A DNA stretch of 46,221 bases. Source: Alphaproteobacteria bacterium. Its GTDB lineage: Bacteria > Pseudomonadota > Alphaproteobacteria > Rhizobiales > Aestuariivirgaceae. The position numbers and the translations under genes are program-made. Below the pieces are notes generated by a model. It was not told the origin of the DNA. It ran no database searches and was given only the letters and a program-made list of their open reading frames with translations. The stretch lies in NCBI GenBank assembly GCA_028868695.1, contig JAGWTZ010000022.1, positions 1 to 46,221 on the forward strand. Reading direction: 5' to 3'. This document shows positions 23,856 to 32,931 of this stretch, piece after piece. Numbering within the stretch: position 1 is the stretch's first letter; every line of letters begins with the position of its first letter.

Positions 23856-26800
23856 AACGCCGCTTCTTGCGGGCCGGCTTTTTGGGGCTTGAGGGTTTGG
23901 CCTTCGCCTTGGGCTTCACCTTGGCTTCCGTCAGCGTGAAGATCGAGGGCAGTTCCTCGGCCTCTGCCTCCTCTACAGCCGCAGGCTCGGGCAAAATCAA
24001 CGGGGCAAGGTTGGGCGTTGATGGCGCGAGGCTTGGCATTTGCGAATAGAGGCTGCGCAGCTGCCCGGGCGTTGGCGGCGCCAGCGGCTGGAACAGGGAA
24101 GGCGGCGAAGCCGGCGCCATGGCGCTGGCCGGTGCCATCACCGGCGCTTGCGTGAGGCGCTTTCCGGCAGCTTCGGCGGGCTCCGGCCTGCCCAGCAGAT
24201 AGCCCTGCCCCAGCCCGCAGCCCAGCTCCGCCAGTTGGTCAATCTGCGCCTGCGTTTCAATGCCCTCGGCCACCACCAGCATGCCAAGGTTCCCCGCCAG
24301 CGAGGTGATCGAGCGGATGATCTTGGCGTTCTTTTCATCCAGCCCATCGGGCGCCAGGAAGCTGCGGTCAATTTTCAGCGTGTCGAACGGGAAATCACGC
24401 AGCGAGGCGAGGCTGGAAAAGCCCGTGCCGAAATCATCGCAGGCCAGGCCAACACCCATCGCCTGCATCTGCTGCAGCAGCAGCGCGGCGCGCTCCGGCT
24501 GCCGCATGATCAGCGTCTCGGTGATCTCCAGCTTCAAACTGCCGGGATCAAGATTTTCGCGGTCAAGAATGTGCTTCACCTGCCGCGGAAAATCAGGATG
24601 CATCAATTGCGATGCCGAAACATTGACCGATACAAAGAACTCCCGCCCGCGCCGGTGCAGCCGCTGCCAGATGCCAAGCTGCCGGGCCGCCCCCGCCATC
24701 ATGAACTGGCCGATCTCTTTCATCATGCCGGCCGTCTCAGCCACCTCAAGGAATTCGGAAGGAGACAGAAGGCCAAGCTTCGGGTGCCGCCAGCGCGCCA
24801 GCGCTTCAAAGCCCGAAACTTCAAGGCTGTGCAAATAGACAATCGGCTGGTAATAGATTTCAATCTCGCCATTCTCGCTCGCCCGCCGCAGGTCGGATTC
24901 CAGCGAGAGCAGCTTGGCGCGCTCATCCTTCATTTCGGAATGGAAGCTGGCCGCCCGCGCGCCGCCGTCCGCCCGCGCATCCAGCATCGCCACATTGGCC
25001 TGGTCGAGCAGGTCCTGCGCCTTGCCGCCTTCCTTGCTGGAGGCAGAAAGGCCGATGCTGGCGGTGATCACCACATGTTGCTGCCCATGCTTGATGGGTG
25101 CCGCCACCGCCGCCTCGATGGTCCGAAGGAAATTCGAGAAATCGCCGCGGTCAATGGTTTCCTGGCACAGCAGCGCAAACTGGCTGCCCGCCAGCCGCGC
25201 CGCGGTCTCTTCAGGCTCCAGCAAGTCAGAAAGGCGCTTGGCGGTAATTTTCAGGATGCGGTCGCCCACCTCCTGGCCCAGGCCCTCGTTGAGGATCTTG
25301 AAGCGGTCAAGATCAACCATGATGACGCGGAGCGGCAAGGCATTGAGCTTGCCCATGGCGCGTTCCAGCCGGTCGAGGAATAGCGCCTTGTTCGGCAAAT
25401 TGGTGACTGTGTCCTGCAATGCGTCGCTCGAAAGGCGCTCTTCCACCTGCTTGAGGCTGCTGATGTCGGTGAGCGTGCCGAGGCAGCGGTCAATGCTGTT
25501 GCCCGGCCCCACAATGGCCTGCGCCTTGAGTTCAAACCACTGGTAAACCCCGGCTCCATTGCGAAGGCGCAGTTCCATGTGCAGCCGCTCGCCCGGCTTG
25601 AAGCTGTGCCGCTCCACCAGCTTGTGATAGGCATCAACGTCGAGCGGATGCAGAATTTCAACCAGGGCATTGCGGGCATTGCCGGAAAAACCGGGGGCCT
25701 GAAGGTCGAGGCTCTTGGCCAGTTCCGGGCCAAGCGTCAAGCGCGAGGCGGCGGGCTGCCAATCCCACAGGCTGTGGCGGCCAGCGCTGAGGGCCAGGCT
25801 GCGCAAGTTGGCCTCAGTGATGAACGGGCGCGACGAAAGGCCTTGCTGGAAAATATTGCGAAGCAGCACCATCGCCAGGCACAGCAGCACTGCCACCAGT
25901 CCTGAACCCAGCAAGGGTGAAAGCATGGTGCCACGGCCCGGGCTTTCCGCCACGATGCCAGCCAGCAGCACCCAGCAGAACAGCGCGCTCCAAAGCAGCA
26001 AACCGCGGTCCACAAGATCAGGCCTTTTGCCGCGCAGCCACCAGCTTGCGCCAAAACCTGCCACGGTCACGGCCAGCAGGCCAAACCGCGCAATGGCACC
26101 AGCCACCAACGGCTCCACCATGCCGTAAGCAAGGTTGGCCAGCCCCAGCGCAACCGCACCAGCCAGTGAAGCACCCAGCAGCGAACGGTGCGGCTTTACA
26201 TGCAGGAACGCCATCGCACACAGGGCCAGCGTGGTTGCCATCAGGCTCAAGGCCGTGGCCTGCATCACAGGCGCAAGCCCAGGCGTGGCCAAAAGCGCGC
26301 TGGCGATCAGGCCACTGTCCGTCTCGAGGAACATCGCCCCGGACAAGGCGAAGCAAAATCCCGCCAGCGTGGCCCGGTTGGGCCGGAAGGCGTAGGCCGC
26401 CAGAATGCCCGCCAGCACAAGTGCAATCACACCCTCAACCAGCCCCCTGAAATAGGCGGTGCTGCCTTGCGCGGCCTGGAAGCTGGCAGGCTGCCAAAGC
26501 CGCGCGGCAAGATCAGGCGAAACGCTTTCGACAGCGATGTTCTTGGTCTCCTTCGCGGCCAGCGAAAGCGTTACAAGCCTTGCGCCATTCATCTGCGTGA
26601 AGGGCAGCGCGCTGGAATCGCGCGTCAGCACGGCGCCCAGCACATTTGGCCCGGCTGGCGCCACACTCAAAAGGCCAGAGCCGGCAAAGCCTTGCGGCTC
26701 AAAGGCCAAGACAAAGCTCAAGTCCTTGTCTGAACTGTTCTGGAATGAAAACAGCGACCAATGGAAAACCGGCCCTGCCCCCTTGGCCTGCAGAACCGCT

Positions 26801-27009
26801 GGTGCTTTTTCGCCAGGCCCTTGCACTGAAATCTCGCGGCGCTGCGCGGCAATGGGGTTGCGCGCCAAGGCAAGGTCAACTGCATCCGTCTTTTCATCGA
26901 CAGGCATGGCGCCATCGCCCGCTTGCGCCACACTCGCGCCAAGCAGGGCGAAGATGAGCAGCGGCAAGGCAAGCAGTACTGATTTTGTGCGCCCATTGCC
27001 CCGAATCAT
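23854..27009 (-). CDS. Membrane-bound cyclic-di-GMP phosphodiesterase (degenerate GGDEF, intact EAL)
   Basis: A 1051-residue protein. A signal peptide (to about residue 30) is followed by a periplasmic domain (to about 185), seven or so membrane helices (about 190-390), a PAS-like region (about 400-520), GGDEF (about 530-690) and EAL (about 700-945). The GGDEF signature reads AGSQF, so the cyclase active site is lost. The EAL domain keeps EAL (about 735-737), NVSASQ, EITET, CDDFGTGFS, LKIDRSF, VVAEGIET and QGYLLGRP, so c-di-GMP hydrolysis is expected. The N-terminal layout resembles 7TMR-DISM sensors. A Pro/Ala-rich tail ends in a strongly basic stretch (KKPARKKRR). Start: ATG 27009; TTG 27018 is an alternative. 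Confidence 0.9.
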   Translation of the reverse strand: MIRGNGRTKSVLLALPLLIFALLGASVAQAGDGAMPVDEKTDAVDLALARNPIAAQRREISVQGPGEKAPAVLQAKGAGPVFHWSLFSFQNSSDKDLSFVLAFEPQGFAGSGLLSVAPAGPNVLGAVLTRDSSALPFTQMNGARLVTLSLAAKETKNIAVESVSPDLAARLWQPASFQAAQGSTAYFRGLVEGVIALVLAGILAAYAFRPNRATLAGFCFALSGAMFLETDSGLIASALLATPGLAPVMQATALSLMATTLALCAMAFLHVKPHRSLLGASLAGAVALGLANLAYGMVEPLVAGAIARFGLLAVTVAGFGASWWLRGKRPDLVDRGLLLWSALFCWVLLAGIVAESPGRGTMLSPLLGSGLVAVLLCLAMVLLRNIFQQGLSSRPFITEANLRSLALSAGRHSLWDWQPAASRLTLGPELAKSLDLQAPGFSGNARNALVEILHPLDVDAYHKLVERHSFKPGERLHMELRLRNGAGVYQWFELKAQAIVGPGNSIDRCLGTLTDISSLKQVEERLSSDALQDTVTNLPNKALFLDRLERAMGKLNALPLRVIMVDLDRFKILNEGLGQEVGDRILKITAKRLSDLLEPEETAARLAGSQFALLCQETIDRGDFSNFLRTIEAAVAAPIKHGQQHVVITASIGLSASSKEGGKAQDLLDQANVAMLDARADGGARAASFHSEMKDERAKLLSLESDLRRASENGEIEIYYQPIVYLHSLEVSGFEALARWRHPKLGLLSPSEFLEVAETAGMMKEIGQFMMAGAARQLGIWQRLHRRGREFFVSVNVSASQLMHPDFPRQVKHILDRENLDPGSLKLEITETLIMRQPERAALLLQQMQAMGVGLACDDFGTGFSSLASLRDFPFDTLKIDRSFLAPDGLDEKNAKIIRSITSLAGNLGMLVVAEGIETQAQIDQLAELGCGLGQGYLLGRPEPAEAAGKRLTQAPVMAPASAMAPASPPSLFQPLAPPTPGQLRSLYSQMPSLAPSTPNLAPLILPEPAAVEEAEAEELPSIFTLTEAKVKPKAKAKPSSPKKPARKKRR

Positions 27010-27054
27010 GAAGGGCAATCTAGAGCAGCCCGCTGGCAGGCGAAACGAGGAAAG

Positions 27055-27630
27055 TCAGGTGATCACCAGCCCAAACAGCAAGTGATCTTCCCACTTTCCG
27101 GCGATCCTGACGTAAGATTTGGCATAGCCCTCCGGCTGAAAGCCACAAGACAGCAGCAGCCGGCGCGAGGGTTCATTGTGCGGCAGGCAGGCCGCCTCCA
27201 GGCGGTGCAGCCCGAAACTGGCATCCGCCGCACGGATCAGCGTTTGGATGGCATCCTTCATGTAGCCCTGGCGCGCAAAGGGCTGGCCCATCCAATAGCC
27301 CAGCGTGGCCGACTGTGAAACGCCGCGCCGCACATGCGAGAGGCTGATGCCACCCACCAGTGCACCGGCCTTCCTGTCGAAAATGAAAAAGGTGTAGCCC
27401 TCATCCGCCCTGGCGCGCTGGTCATAGATGCGCACCCGGGCACGAAACGCAAAGCGCGAGAACTCATCGGGAGACCATGTCGGTTCCCACTTTTCAAGAA
27501 AGCCGCGGCTCTTTTGACGCAAGGCCGACCAGGCCTCGAAATCACCCGGCTCGGGCGCCCGCAAAATTACTTTCTGGCCTTGCAGCGCCCCTTGCCGGGC
27601 CGCCTTCTGGAACCAGGATAGTGGGCTCAC
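27055..27630 (-). CDS. rimJ: RimJ/RimL-type GNAT acetyltransferase
   Basis: A 191-residue GNAT protein of the ribosomal-protein-alanine acetyltransferase group: VILRAPEPGDFEAWSALR near the N-terminus, YTFFIFDRKAGALVGGISL, LGYWMGQPFARQGYMKDAI (acetyl-CoA loop) and CLPHNEPSRRLLLSCGFQPE. RimJ acetylates the N-terminal Ala of ribosomal protein S5; whether this paralogue does so is inferred. The start is GTG 27630, which overlaps the stop of the M16 peptidase gene as GTGA, giving translational coupling. It ends the long minus-strand series, with the EAL gene 45 bases on. Confidence 0.85.
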   Translation of the reverse strand: MSPLSWFQKAARQGALQGQKVILRAPEPGDFEAWSALRQKSRGFLEKWEPTWSPDEFSRFAFRARVRIYDQRARADEGYTFFIFDRKAGALVGGISLSHVRRGVSQSATLGYWMGQPFARQGYMKDAIQTLIRAADASFGLHRLEAACLPHNEPSRRLLLSCGFQPEGYAKSYVRIAGKWEDHLLFGLVIT

Positions 27631-28898
27631 CGCTTCTTCCGCGCAAAGCGCGCCGCCAGCGTGGCATGGCTTTCCAGCGAGGAAAGCTGGCCAACTGCGC
27701 TCATGGAAGGCACCGAGGCGCCGAAAATGTCACCCGCAAGTGCCCGCACTTCATCAACCGTCACCGCCTCGATCTTGCCGATCAGGCTGCGGATGTCCGG
27801 CACCTCGCCAAAGGCCAGGAACTGCCGGGCTATCTGGTCGGCCCGCGATGAGGCGCTCTCCAGGTTCATCACGATCGAGGTCTTGAGCTGCGCCTTGGCG
27901 CGGTCAATTTCCTTCGGTGTGATTTCATCCATCATCGACAGCATGACATTGGCGGTAACGCCGATGAGCTGCGGCGTATGGTCCGGCGACGTGGCGGCAT
28001 AAACGCCAAGCTGCCCCGTGTCCTCATAGGTGGTGCCGAAGGCGAACACGCTGTAGCAAAGCCCGCGCTTTTCGCGCACTTCCTGGAACAGGCGCGAAGA
28101 CATGCCGCCGCCCAGAATGCTGGCCAGAACCTGCAATTGGTAAACCCGCGGGTCGCGGTAATTGGGCGCCGGGAAAGAGACGACGAGATGCGTCTGGTCC
28201 AGTGGCTTCTGCTCGGTCATGGCCTCGGCGCCGAAATGCGGCGGCTGGCGCTGCGGCAGGTGCCCTTGCGGGATGTGGCCAAAATGGCGCTTCGCCTCCG
28301 CGGCAAAGGCGGCATGATCGACATTGCCAACCCCGCACACCACCATGCGCGAGGCCCAATAGTTGCGTTCGCGCCAGGCCAGCATCTGCTCGCGCGTCAT
28401 GGTCTTCACCAGCTCTTCCGTGCCGAGGATCGAGCGGCCCAGCGGGTGCGCGCCATAGGAGGCTGTCTGCGCCAGCTCAAACACCAGGTCATCCGGCTGG
28501 TCCTTGGCGGCGGCGATTTCCTGCAAGATCACATCGCGCTCGCGCTCCATCTCGGAATCCTCGAGGGTCGATGACGTGAAAATGTCGGCAAGAATGTCCA
28601 TGGCCAACGGCCAGTCATTCTTCAGGGTGCGGGCGTAGTAGGTGGTGGTTTCCATGCCCGTGGCGGCGTTGATCTCGCCACCTGCGCTTTCGATCTCTTC
28701 AGCAATGGCTTGGGCGTTGCGCCGCAGCGTGCCCTTGAAGGCCATGTGTTCCAGAAAATGCGCAATGCCGTTTTCCTGGGGCATCTCATCGCGCGCCCCC
28801 GCCTTCACCCAGATTCCCAAGGCCACGGATTCCAGATGCGGCATGTTCTGCGTGATGACATGCAGTCCGTTGTCCAGGCGGGTAATTTGAACTGGCAT
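27627..28898 (-). CDS. M16-family zinc peptidase (processing-peptidase-like)
   Basis: A 423-residue pitrilysin-family protein resembling the mitochondrial processing peptidase beta subunit. The inverted zinc motif HFLEHMAFKGT (His-x-x-Glu-His, near residues 47-51) is intact, with the third ligand Glu expected in the segment around EIAAAKDQPDDLVFELAQ. The C-terminal half has GLCYSVFAFGTTYEDTGQLG, typical of the family. It lies 11 bases after thrC, an adjacency I recall in many Hyphomicrobiales, and overlaps the acetyltransferase start. The probable role is cytoplasmic or periplasmic turnover of peptides; no signal peptide is seen. Confidence 0.92.
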   Translation of the reverse strand: MPVQITRLDNGLHVITQNMPHLESVALGIWVKAGARDEMPQENGIAHFLEHMAFKGTLRRNAQAIAEEIESAGGEINAATGMETTTYYARTLKNDWPLAMDILADIFTSSTLEDSEMERERDVILQEIAAAKDQPDDLVFELAQTASYGAHPLGRSILGTEELVKTMTREQMLAWRERNYWASRMVVCGVGNVDHAAFAAEAKRHFGHIPQGHLPQRQPPHFGAEAMTEQKPLDQTHLVVSFPAPNYRDPRVYQLQVLASILGGGMSSRLFQEVREKRGLCYSVFAFGTTYEDTGQLGVYAATSPDHTPQLIGVTANVMLSMMDEITPKEIDRAKAQLKTSIVMNLESASSRADQIARQFLAFGEVPDIRSLIGKIEAVTVDEVRALAGDIFGASVPSMSAVGQLSSLESHATLAARFARKKR

Positions 28899-28909
28899 TC
28901 CTGCTCCCG

Positions 28910-30298
28910 TCAGCGCCCTTCCCTGGCAAGGATGAAGTCCCTCACCGCGGCGGCGCTGTTGGGCAGTATTGTGAAACTTTCTTTGGCTGTCATCAAGTGT
29001 ACAAGTCGTTGGGGTAAACGGGGCGTTTGCCCGGTCGCAGCGGTCACGGCATCGGGGAATTTGGCCGGGTGGGCGGTGGCCAGCGTCACCATCGGCGCCT
29101 TGCTCTTCACTTGGCCGGCCACCGAAAGGCCAACTGCCGTGTGCGGATCGACCAGTTCGCCGGTTTCACGCAACACCCGCGCCATGGTGGCGGCCGTGTC
29201 GGCCTCCGAAGTGGCCCCGGAGGTGAACTCGGCGCGGATGGACTTGAGGGCCGGGGACTTGATCGAAAAAGCACCCGATTGCGCCAGGCTGCCCATGGCG
29301 GCGCGCACCGCGGCGGGGTCGCGGCCATTGGCAAGGTAGACCAGCCGCTCGAAGTTCGAAGACACCTGGATGTCCATCGACGGGCTGATCGTCGGGTGCA
29401 CGCCTGTCACTTCATAGCGGCCCGATTTCAGCGTGCGGTCAAGGATGTCATTGCTGTTGGTGGCGATGATGAAGCGCTCGACGGGGAGCCCCATGCGCTT
29501 GGCCACAAGGCCCGCAAACACATTGCCGAAATTGCCGGTGGGCACGGTGAAACTCACCGCCCTGTCCGGCGCGCCCAGCACAAGCCCGGCGTGGAAGTAA
29601 TAGACGATCTGGGCCATGATGCGGCCCCAGTTGATCGAATTGACGCCGGCAAGGCCCACCTTGTCGCGGAAGCCGTGGTCATTGAACAGCGCTTTCACGA
29701 TGGCTTGGCAATCATCAAAATTGCCTTCCAGCGCGATGTTGTGCACCGAGGGGCTTTCCACCGTGGTCATCTGCCGCCGCTGCACGTCCGACACGCGGCC
29801 ATGCGGATGCAGCACAAACAGGCTGGCGTTCTGGCTTTTCTCAAAGGCCGCAACGGCCGCCCCGCCCGTGTCACCCGATGTGGCGCCCACAATCACCGCG
29901 CGGCGCTTGTGCTTGGCGAGTGACCAATCCATCATCCGCGAAAGCAGCTGCATCGCCACATCCTTGAAGGCGATGGTAGGGCCGTGGAAAAGCTCCAGCA
30001 GGAAGTCGTTGGCGCCAAGCTGTTTCACCGGCGTCACCGCCACATGGTCAAACGTGCCATAGGCCGCGGCGATCATCGCCTTCAGATCCTTGGCGGGAAT
30101 GGAGCCCGCCGTGAACTTCGAGCACACCGCAAAGGCCACCTCGGCATAGGGCCGCCCGCGCAATGCGGCGATTTCCGCCTTGGTGAATTTCGGAAAACGT
30201 TCCGGAACGTAAAGCCCGCCGTCGCGGGCCAGGCCAGACAGCATGGCCCCTTCAAAATCGAGTTTCGGGGCTTGGCCGCGGGTGGAGATGTATTTCAT
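28910..30298 (-). CDS. thrC: Threonine synthase
   Basis: ThrC converts O-phosphohomoserine to threonine with pyridoxal phosphate. The 462-residue length fits the long bacterial/fungal form. Seen are MKYISTRGQAPKLDFEGAML at the start, the Schiff-base lysine in LFHGPTIAFKDVAMQLL, VIVGATSGDTGGAAVAAFE (cofactor phosphate site) and FTVPTGNFGNVFAG. It lies 33 bases downstream of surf1 and may be partly transcribed with the oxidase genes, and is followed closely by the M16 peptidase gene. Confidence 0.96.
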   Translation of the reverse strand: MKYISTRGQAPKLDFEGAMLSGLARDGGLYVPERFPKFTKAEIAALRGRPYAEVAFAVCSKFTAGSIPAKDLKAMIAAAYGTFDHVAVTPVKQLGANDFLLELFHGPTIAFKDVAMQLLSRMMDWSLAKHKRRAVIVGATSGDTGGAAVAAFEKSQNASLFVLHPHGRVSDVQRRQMTTVESPSVHNIALEGNFDDCQAIVKALFNDHGFRDKVGLAGVNSINWGRIMAQIVYYFHAGLVLGAPDRAVSFTVPTGNFGNVFAGLVAKRMGLPVERFIIATNSNDILDRTLKSGRYEVTGVHPTISPSMDIQVSSNFERLVYLANGRDPAAVRAAMGSLAQSGAFSIKSPALKSIRAEFTSGATSEADTAATMARVLRETGELVDPHTAVGLSVAGQVKSKAPMVTLATAHPAKFPDAVTAATGQTPRLPQRLVHLMTAKESFTILPNSAAAVRDFILAREGR

Positions 30299-30331
30299 GG
30301 GGCTTGGCCTTAATCCGCCTGCGGATCAGTT

Positions 30332-31015
30332 TCAAGCATCAGCCTTTTTCAACACAAAGGCGAGCGTGACACCAGCCAGCGCCAGCGCCAGGCCAAACCA
30401 GGTGATGGCATAGCCCAAATGGTTGTTGGCAAGCTCCACCTTGGGCGGCGCGGCCTGAAAGCCGGATTCATTGCCCAGCGCCTCGAGAATGATGGGGGCG
30501 GCACCGTCTTTCAGGCCTGCGGCCTTCTGCATGGCGGGCACATCCCACCAGAACCACTCGTTCTTGGCGGGCGCGTTATCGGCGTCAAAAAAGCCGCGGC
30601 CCTTGTTGTGCAGGCGGATCACGCCCACCAGCTCAGGCACCGCCTTGGGAACAAGCCCCTGCCCGTCAGTGGCGCCGAGATCAACCAGCACTTCCGCGCC
30701 ATCCGCCGTCCGGTAAGGGGCCAGCCCTTCCCAGCCCGCGCTGCCATAGAAAACCGTCTGCTTGTAAAGCGTGTGGGCGGCATCAAGCTCACCCGACGCA
30801 ACCACCTTGAGATATTCAACATCCTGCCCGCTGGCGAATTTCTGCAAGGCCTCAGCCAGGGGCACGGGTGCGGCGGCCATGCGCGCCTCAAGCGTGGCGA
30901 TCAGCGCCTCTTTTTGGCCGAGCCGTTCAACCTGCCACACGCCCAGCCCACACAGGAACACGAAGCCAAGCGTGCTGGCCAGCAGCACAGGCCAAAGCCG
31001 GCGCTTGCCGCTCAA
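30332..31015 (-). CDS. surf1: SURF1-family cytochrome oxidase assembly protein
   Basis: A 227-residue SURF1 protein with the expected two membrane helices, one near the N-terminus (LWPVLLASTLGFVFLCGLGV) and one near the C-terminus (YAITWFGLALALAGVTLAFVL). Between them are the conserved GVWQVERLGQKEALIA, GWEGLAPYRTADGAEVLVDLG and NNHLGYAITWF. SURF1 helps insert heme a into subunit I. The start appears to be TTG 31015, overlapping the stop of the DUF983 gene as TTGA. Its place after ctaE and DUF983 is standard for alphaproteobacteria. Confidence 0.93.
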   Translation of the reverse strand: MSGKRRLWPVLLASTLGFVFLCGLGVWQVERLGQKEALIATLEARMAAAPVPLAEALQKFASGQDVEYLKVVASGELDAAHTLYKQTVFYGSAGWEGLAPYRTADGAEVLVDLGATDGQGLVPKAVPELVGVIRLHNKGRGFFDADNAPAKNEWFWWDVPAMQKAAGLKDGAAPIILEALGNESGFQAAPPKVELANNHLGYAITWFGLALALAGVTLAFVLKKADA

Positions 31016-31383
31016 TGCAGCCGCCCCTCATGGGCATTGGTTTTCCATTGCTGGGCCAGCAGCAGGCCTTTCACGGGCCGCAGCAGCAACAGCGGAATGA
31101 GCACCAGGAACACAGCTCCAATCAGCATATGCACCCAGATGGGCGGGCTATAGGCCACTTCAATGCCGAGAATGCCGCCCACCCCGAACACGCAGGCAAA
31201 CAGCATCACAAACCACGCCGCGCCATCGCCGCCATCGGCGAAGGAGAATGAGAGCCCGCAATTGGCGCAGGATTTGGCCACGCTGAGATAGCCATCGAAC
31301 AGCCGCCCCCGGCCGCAACGCGGGCACTTGCCGCGCATGCCCGTCTGGAACGGGGAAAAATCCGGATAGTGGTTCTCGTCCAT
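31012..31383 (-). CDS. DUF983 membrane protein with zinc-ribbon N-terminus
   Basis: A 123-residue protein. Residues about 17-40 carry two Cys pairs (CPRCGRGRLFDGYL then CANCGLSF), a zinc-ribbon pattern. Two membrane helices follow (WFVMLFACVFGVGGILGI and MLIGAVFLVLIPLLLL). DUF983 genes regularly sit between ctaE and surf1 in alphaproteobacteria, which suggests a part in oxidase assembly, but no activity is established. Start ATG 31383; the stop is coupled to surf1. Confidence 0.9.
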   Translation of the reverse strand: MDENHYPDFSPFQTGMRGKCPRCGRGRLFDGYLSVAKSCANCGLSFSFADGGDGAAWFVMLFACVFGVGGILGIEVAYSPPIWVHMLIGAVFLVLIPLLLLRPVKGLLLAQQWKTNAHEGRLH

Positions 31384-31430
31384 GAATGGGCCTCAACAAT
31401 GGAATCTAGGGCGCAAGCCCGTTTCTTGCC

Positions 31431-31462
31431 ACCAAAAACAGACCCCCGCTTTCGCGGGGGCC
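31431..31462 (-). terminator. Rho-independent terminator after ctaE
   Basis: CCCCCGC and GCGGGGG (31443-31460) form a perfect stem with a short TTTC loop. On the minus strand it is followed by TCTGTTTTTGG. It lies about 26 bases past the ctaE stop and separates the oxidase genes from DUF983-surf1-thrC, perhaps with partial read-through. Confidence 0.85.
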
Positions 31463-31487
31463 GGAATGCGTTGCGCGCGGTGAGCGG

Positions 31488-32339
31488 TTATTCCAGCGGC
31501 ATCACGCCGCCATGGTTGCCCCACACATAGATGCAGACAAACAGGAACAGCCACACCACGTCCACGAAGTGCCAATACCAGGCGGCTGCTTCGAAGCCGA
31601 AATGCTGCTTGGGCGTGAAATCGCCCTTGAGGGCGCGCAGCCAGCAGATGAACAGGAAGATCGTGCCCACGATCACATGGAAGCCATGGAAGCCCGTGGC
31701 CATGAAGAAGGTGGAGCCATAGATGTTGCCGCCATTGGCGTTCGAGAAGGCAAACATCGCATGGGCATATTCATAGGCCTGCACGCAGGTGAAGACCATG
31801 CCGAGAACAATGGTGAGCGCCAGACCCCACACGAGGCCCTTGCGGTCATTGCCCAGCAGCGCGTGATGCGCCCAGGTGACGGTGGTGCCCGAGGTCAGCA
31901 GGATCATGGTGTTGAGCAGCGGCAGGTGGAAGGGATCAAACACCGTGGTGCCCTGCGGCGGCCAGACGCCATGCGTGGCCGCAACGCGCGCCACCAGTCT
32001 GGCTTCGCCGGTGAACAGCGAGGCATCAAAGAACGCCCAGAACCAGGCCACGAAGAACATCACTTCCGAGGCGATGAACAGCAGCATGCCATAGCGCAGG
32101 TGCAGGCCCACAACCGGCGTGTGGTCGCCCGCATGGGCTTCCTTGATCACATCACGCCACCACATGAACATGGTGTAGAGCACGAGAAGGAAGCCCACCG
32201 TCAGCACATAGGGCTTGGCCCCATGCATCCAGGTGATCGCGCCAATGGCCGTCACAAAGGCCGAAACCGAGCCAACAAAAGGCCACCAGCTTGGCTGGAC
32301 CAGGTGATAGTCATGATGCTTGGCGTGTGAATCAGCCAT
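31488..32339 (-). CDS. ctaE: Cytochrome c oxidase subunit III
   Basis: A 283-residue, seven-helix subunit of the aa3-type oxidase. Family features include KHHDYHLVQPSWWPFVGS at the N-terminus, LLFIASEVMFFVAWFWAFFD, GVWPPQGTTVFDPFHLPLLN, FFMATGFHGFHVIVGTIF and a final AAWYWHFVDVVWLFLF. It stabilises subunit I and the proton path. GAGGAGC lies upstream of ATG 32339, 16 bases after ctaG. Confidence 0.97.
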   Translation of the reverse strand: MADSHAKHHDYHLVQPSWWPFVGSVSAFVTAIGAITWMHGAKPYVLTVGFLLVLYTMFMWWRDVIKEAHAGDHTPVVGLHLRYGMLLFIASEVMFFVAWFWAFFDASLFTGEARLVARVAATHGVWPPQGTTVFDPFHLPLLNTMILLTSGTTVTWAHHALLGNDRKGLVWGLALTIVLGMVFTCVQAYEYAHAMFAFSNANGGNIYGSTFFMATGFHGFHVIVGTIFLFICWLRALKGDFTPKQHFGFEAAAWYWHFVDVVWLFLFVCIYVWGNHGGVMPLE

Positions 32340-32355
32340 GTTTCGCTCCTCAGAT

Positions 32356-32931
32356 TCAGTTTACTTTTGCCTGCGCATCCGCCAGCTGGGCGGAATCCGC
32401 GGGATAAAACGTGTAGGATAGTGTGATTTCTTCCGTGCCCTTGCCGTCAGGGTCATTGAGAATGGACGGATCGACGAAGAACACCACCGGGAACTCATCA
32501 GCCTCGCCCGGCTTCAGCGTATGCTTTGTGAAGCAGAAACATTGGATCTTGTCGAAATACGGCCCGGCGGTGGGCGGCGTCACGTTGTAAACGGCGCTGC
32601 CTGTGCTTTCCTTGGCCGAAATGTTCTTGGCGTCAAAATAGGCGATGACCTGCTCGCCGATCTTCACTTTCATTTCCGTCTGCCGGGCCTTGAAGCTCCA
32701 GCCGAGAGCGGAGGATGTGTTGGCGTCAAAGCGCACGAAGATGGTCTTGTCGGTGGATTTGTCCGGCGCCTTTTCGGCGCGCTGCGTCGTGCCGCCATAG
32801 CCGGTGGCCTGGCAGAAAGCCTTGTAGAGCGGCACCGCCGCATAGGAGAGGCCGATCATGCCGACAAACACGCTGCCAGCGATCATCGCCACCTTCAGGT
32901 TCTTAGCCTGGTTCGGTTGGGAAGACCTCAT
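32356..32931 (-). CDS. ctaG: Cytochrome c oxidase assembly protein CtaG (Cox11)
   Basis: A 191-residue protein with one N-terminal membrane helix (VAMIAGSVFVGMIGLSYAAV) and a periplasmic copper-binding domain. The Cox11 motif QCFCFTKHTLKPGE carries the Cys-x-Cys pair that delivers copper to the CuB site of subunit I. VPLYKAFCQATGYGGTTQ is the other family hallmark. AGGAG sits seven bases before ATG 32931. This start overlaps the stop of the 50-codon gene upstream as ATGA. Longer frames back to 33228 run through the neighbouring genes and are not real. Confidence 0.95.
   Translation of the reverse strand: MRSSQPNQAKNLKVAMIAGSVFVGMIGLSYAAVPLYKAFCQATGYGGTTQRAEKAPDKSTDKTIFVRFDANTSSALGWSFKARQTEMKVKIGEQVIAYFDAKNISAKESTGSAVYNVTPPTAGPYFDKIQCFCFTKHTLKPGEADEFPVVFFVDPSILNDPDGKGTEEITLSYTFYPADSAQLADAQAKVN

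Noticed and set aside
24040-25383. A 447-codon plus-strand frame inside the EAL gene
   Set aside because: Antisense shadow; Arg/Gln/His-rich with no domain, while the opposite strand shows complete EAL motifs.
30299-30331. Possible attenuator or riboswitch before thrC
   Set aside because: The 33-base gap to surf1 is too short for a leader peptide and hairpin set, and no Thr/Ile codon run is seen.
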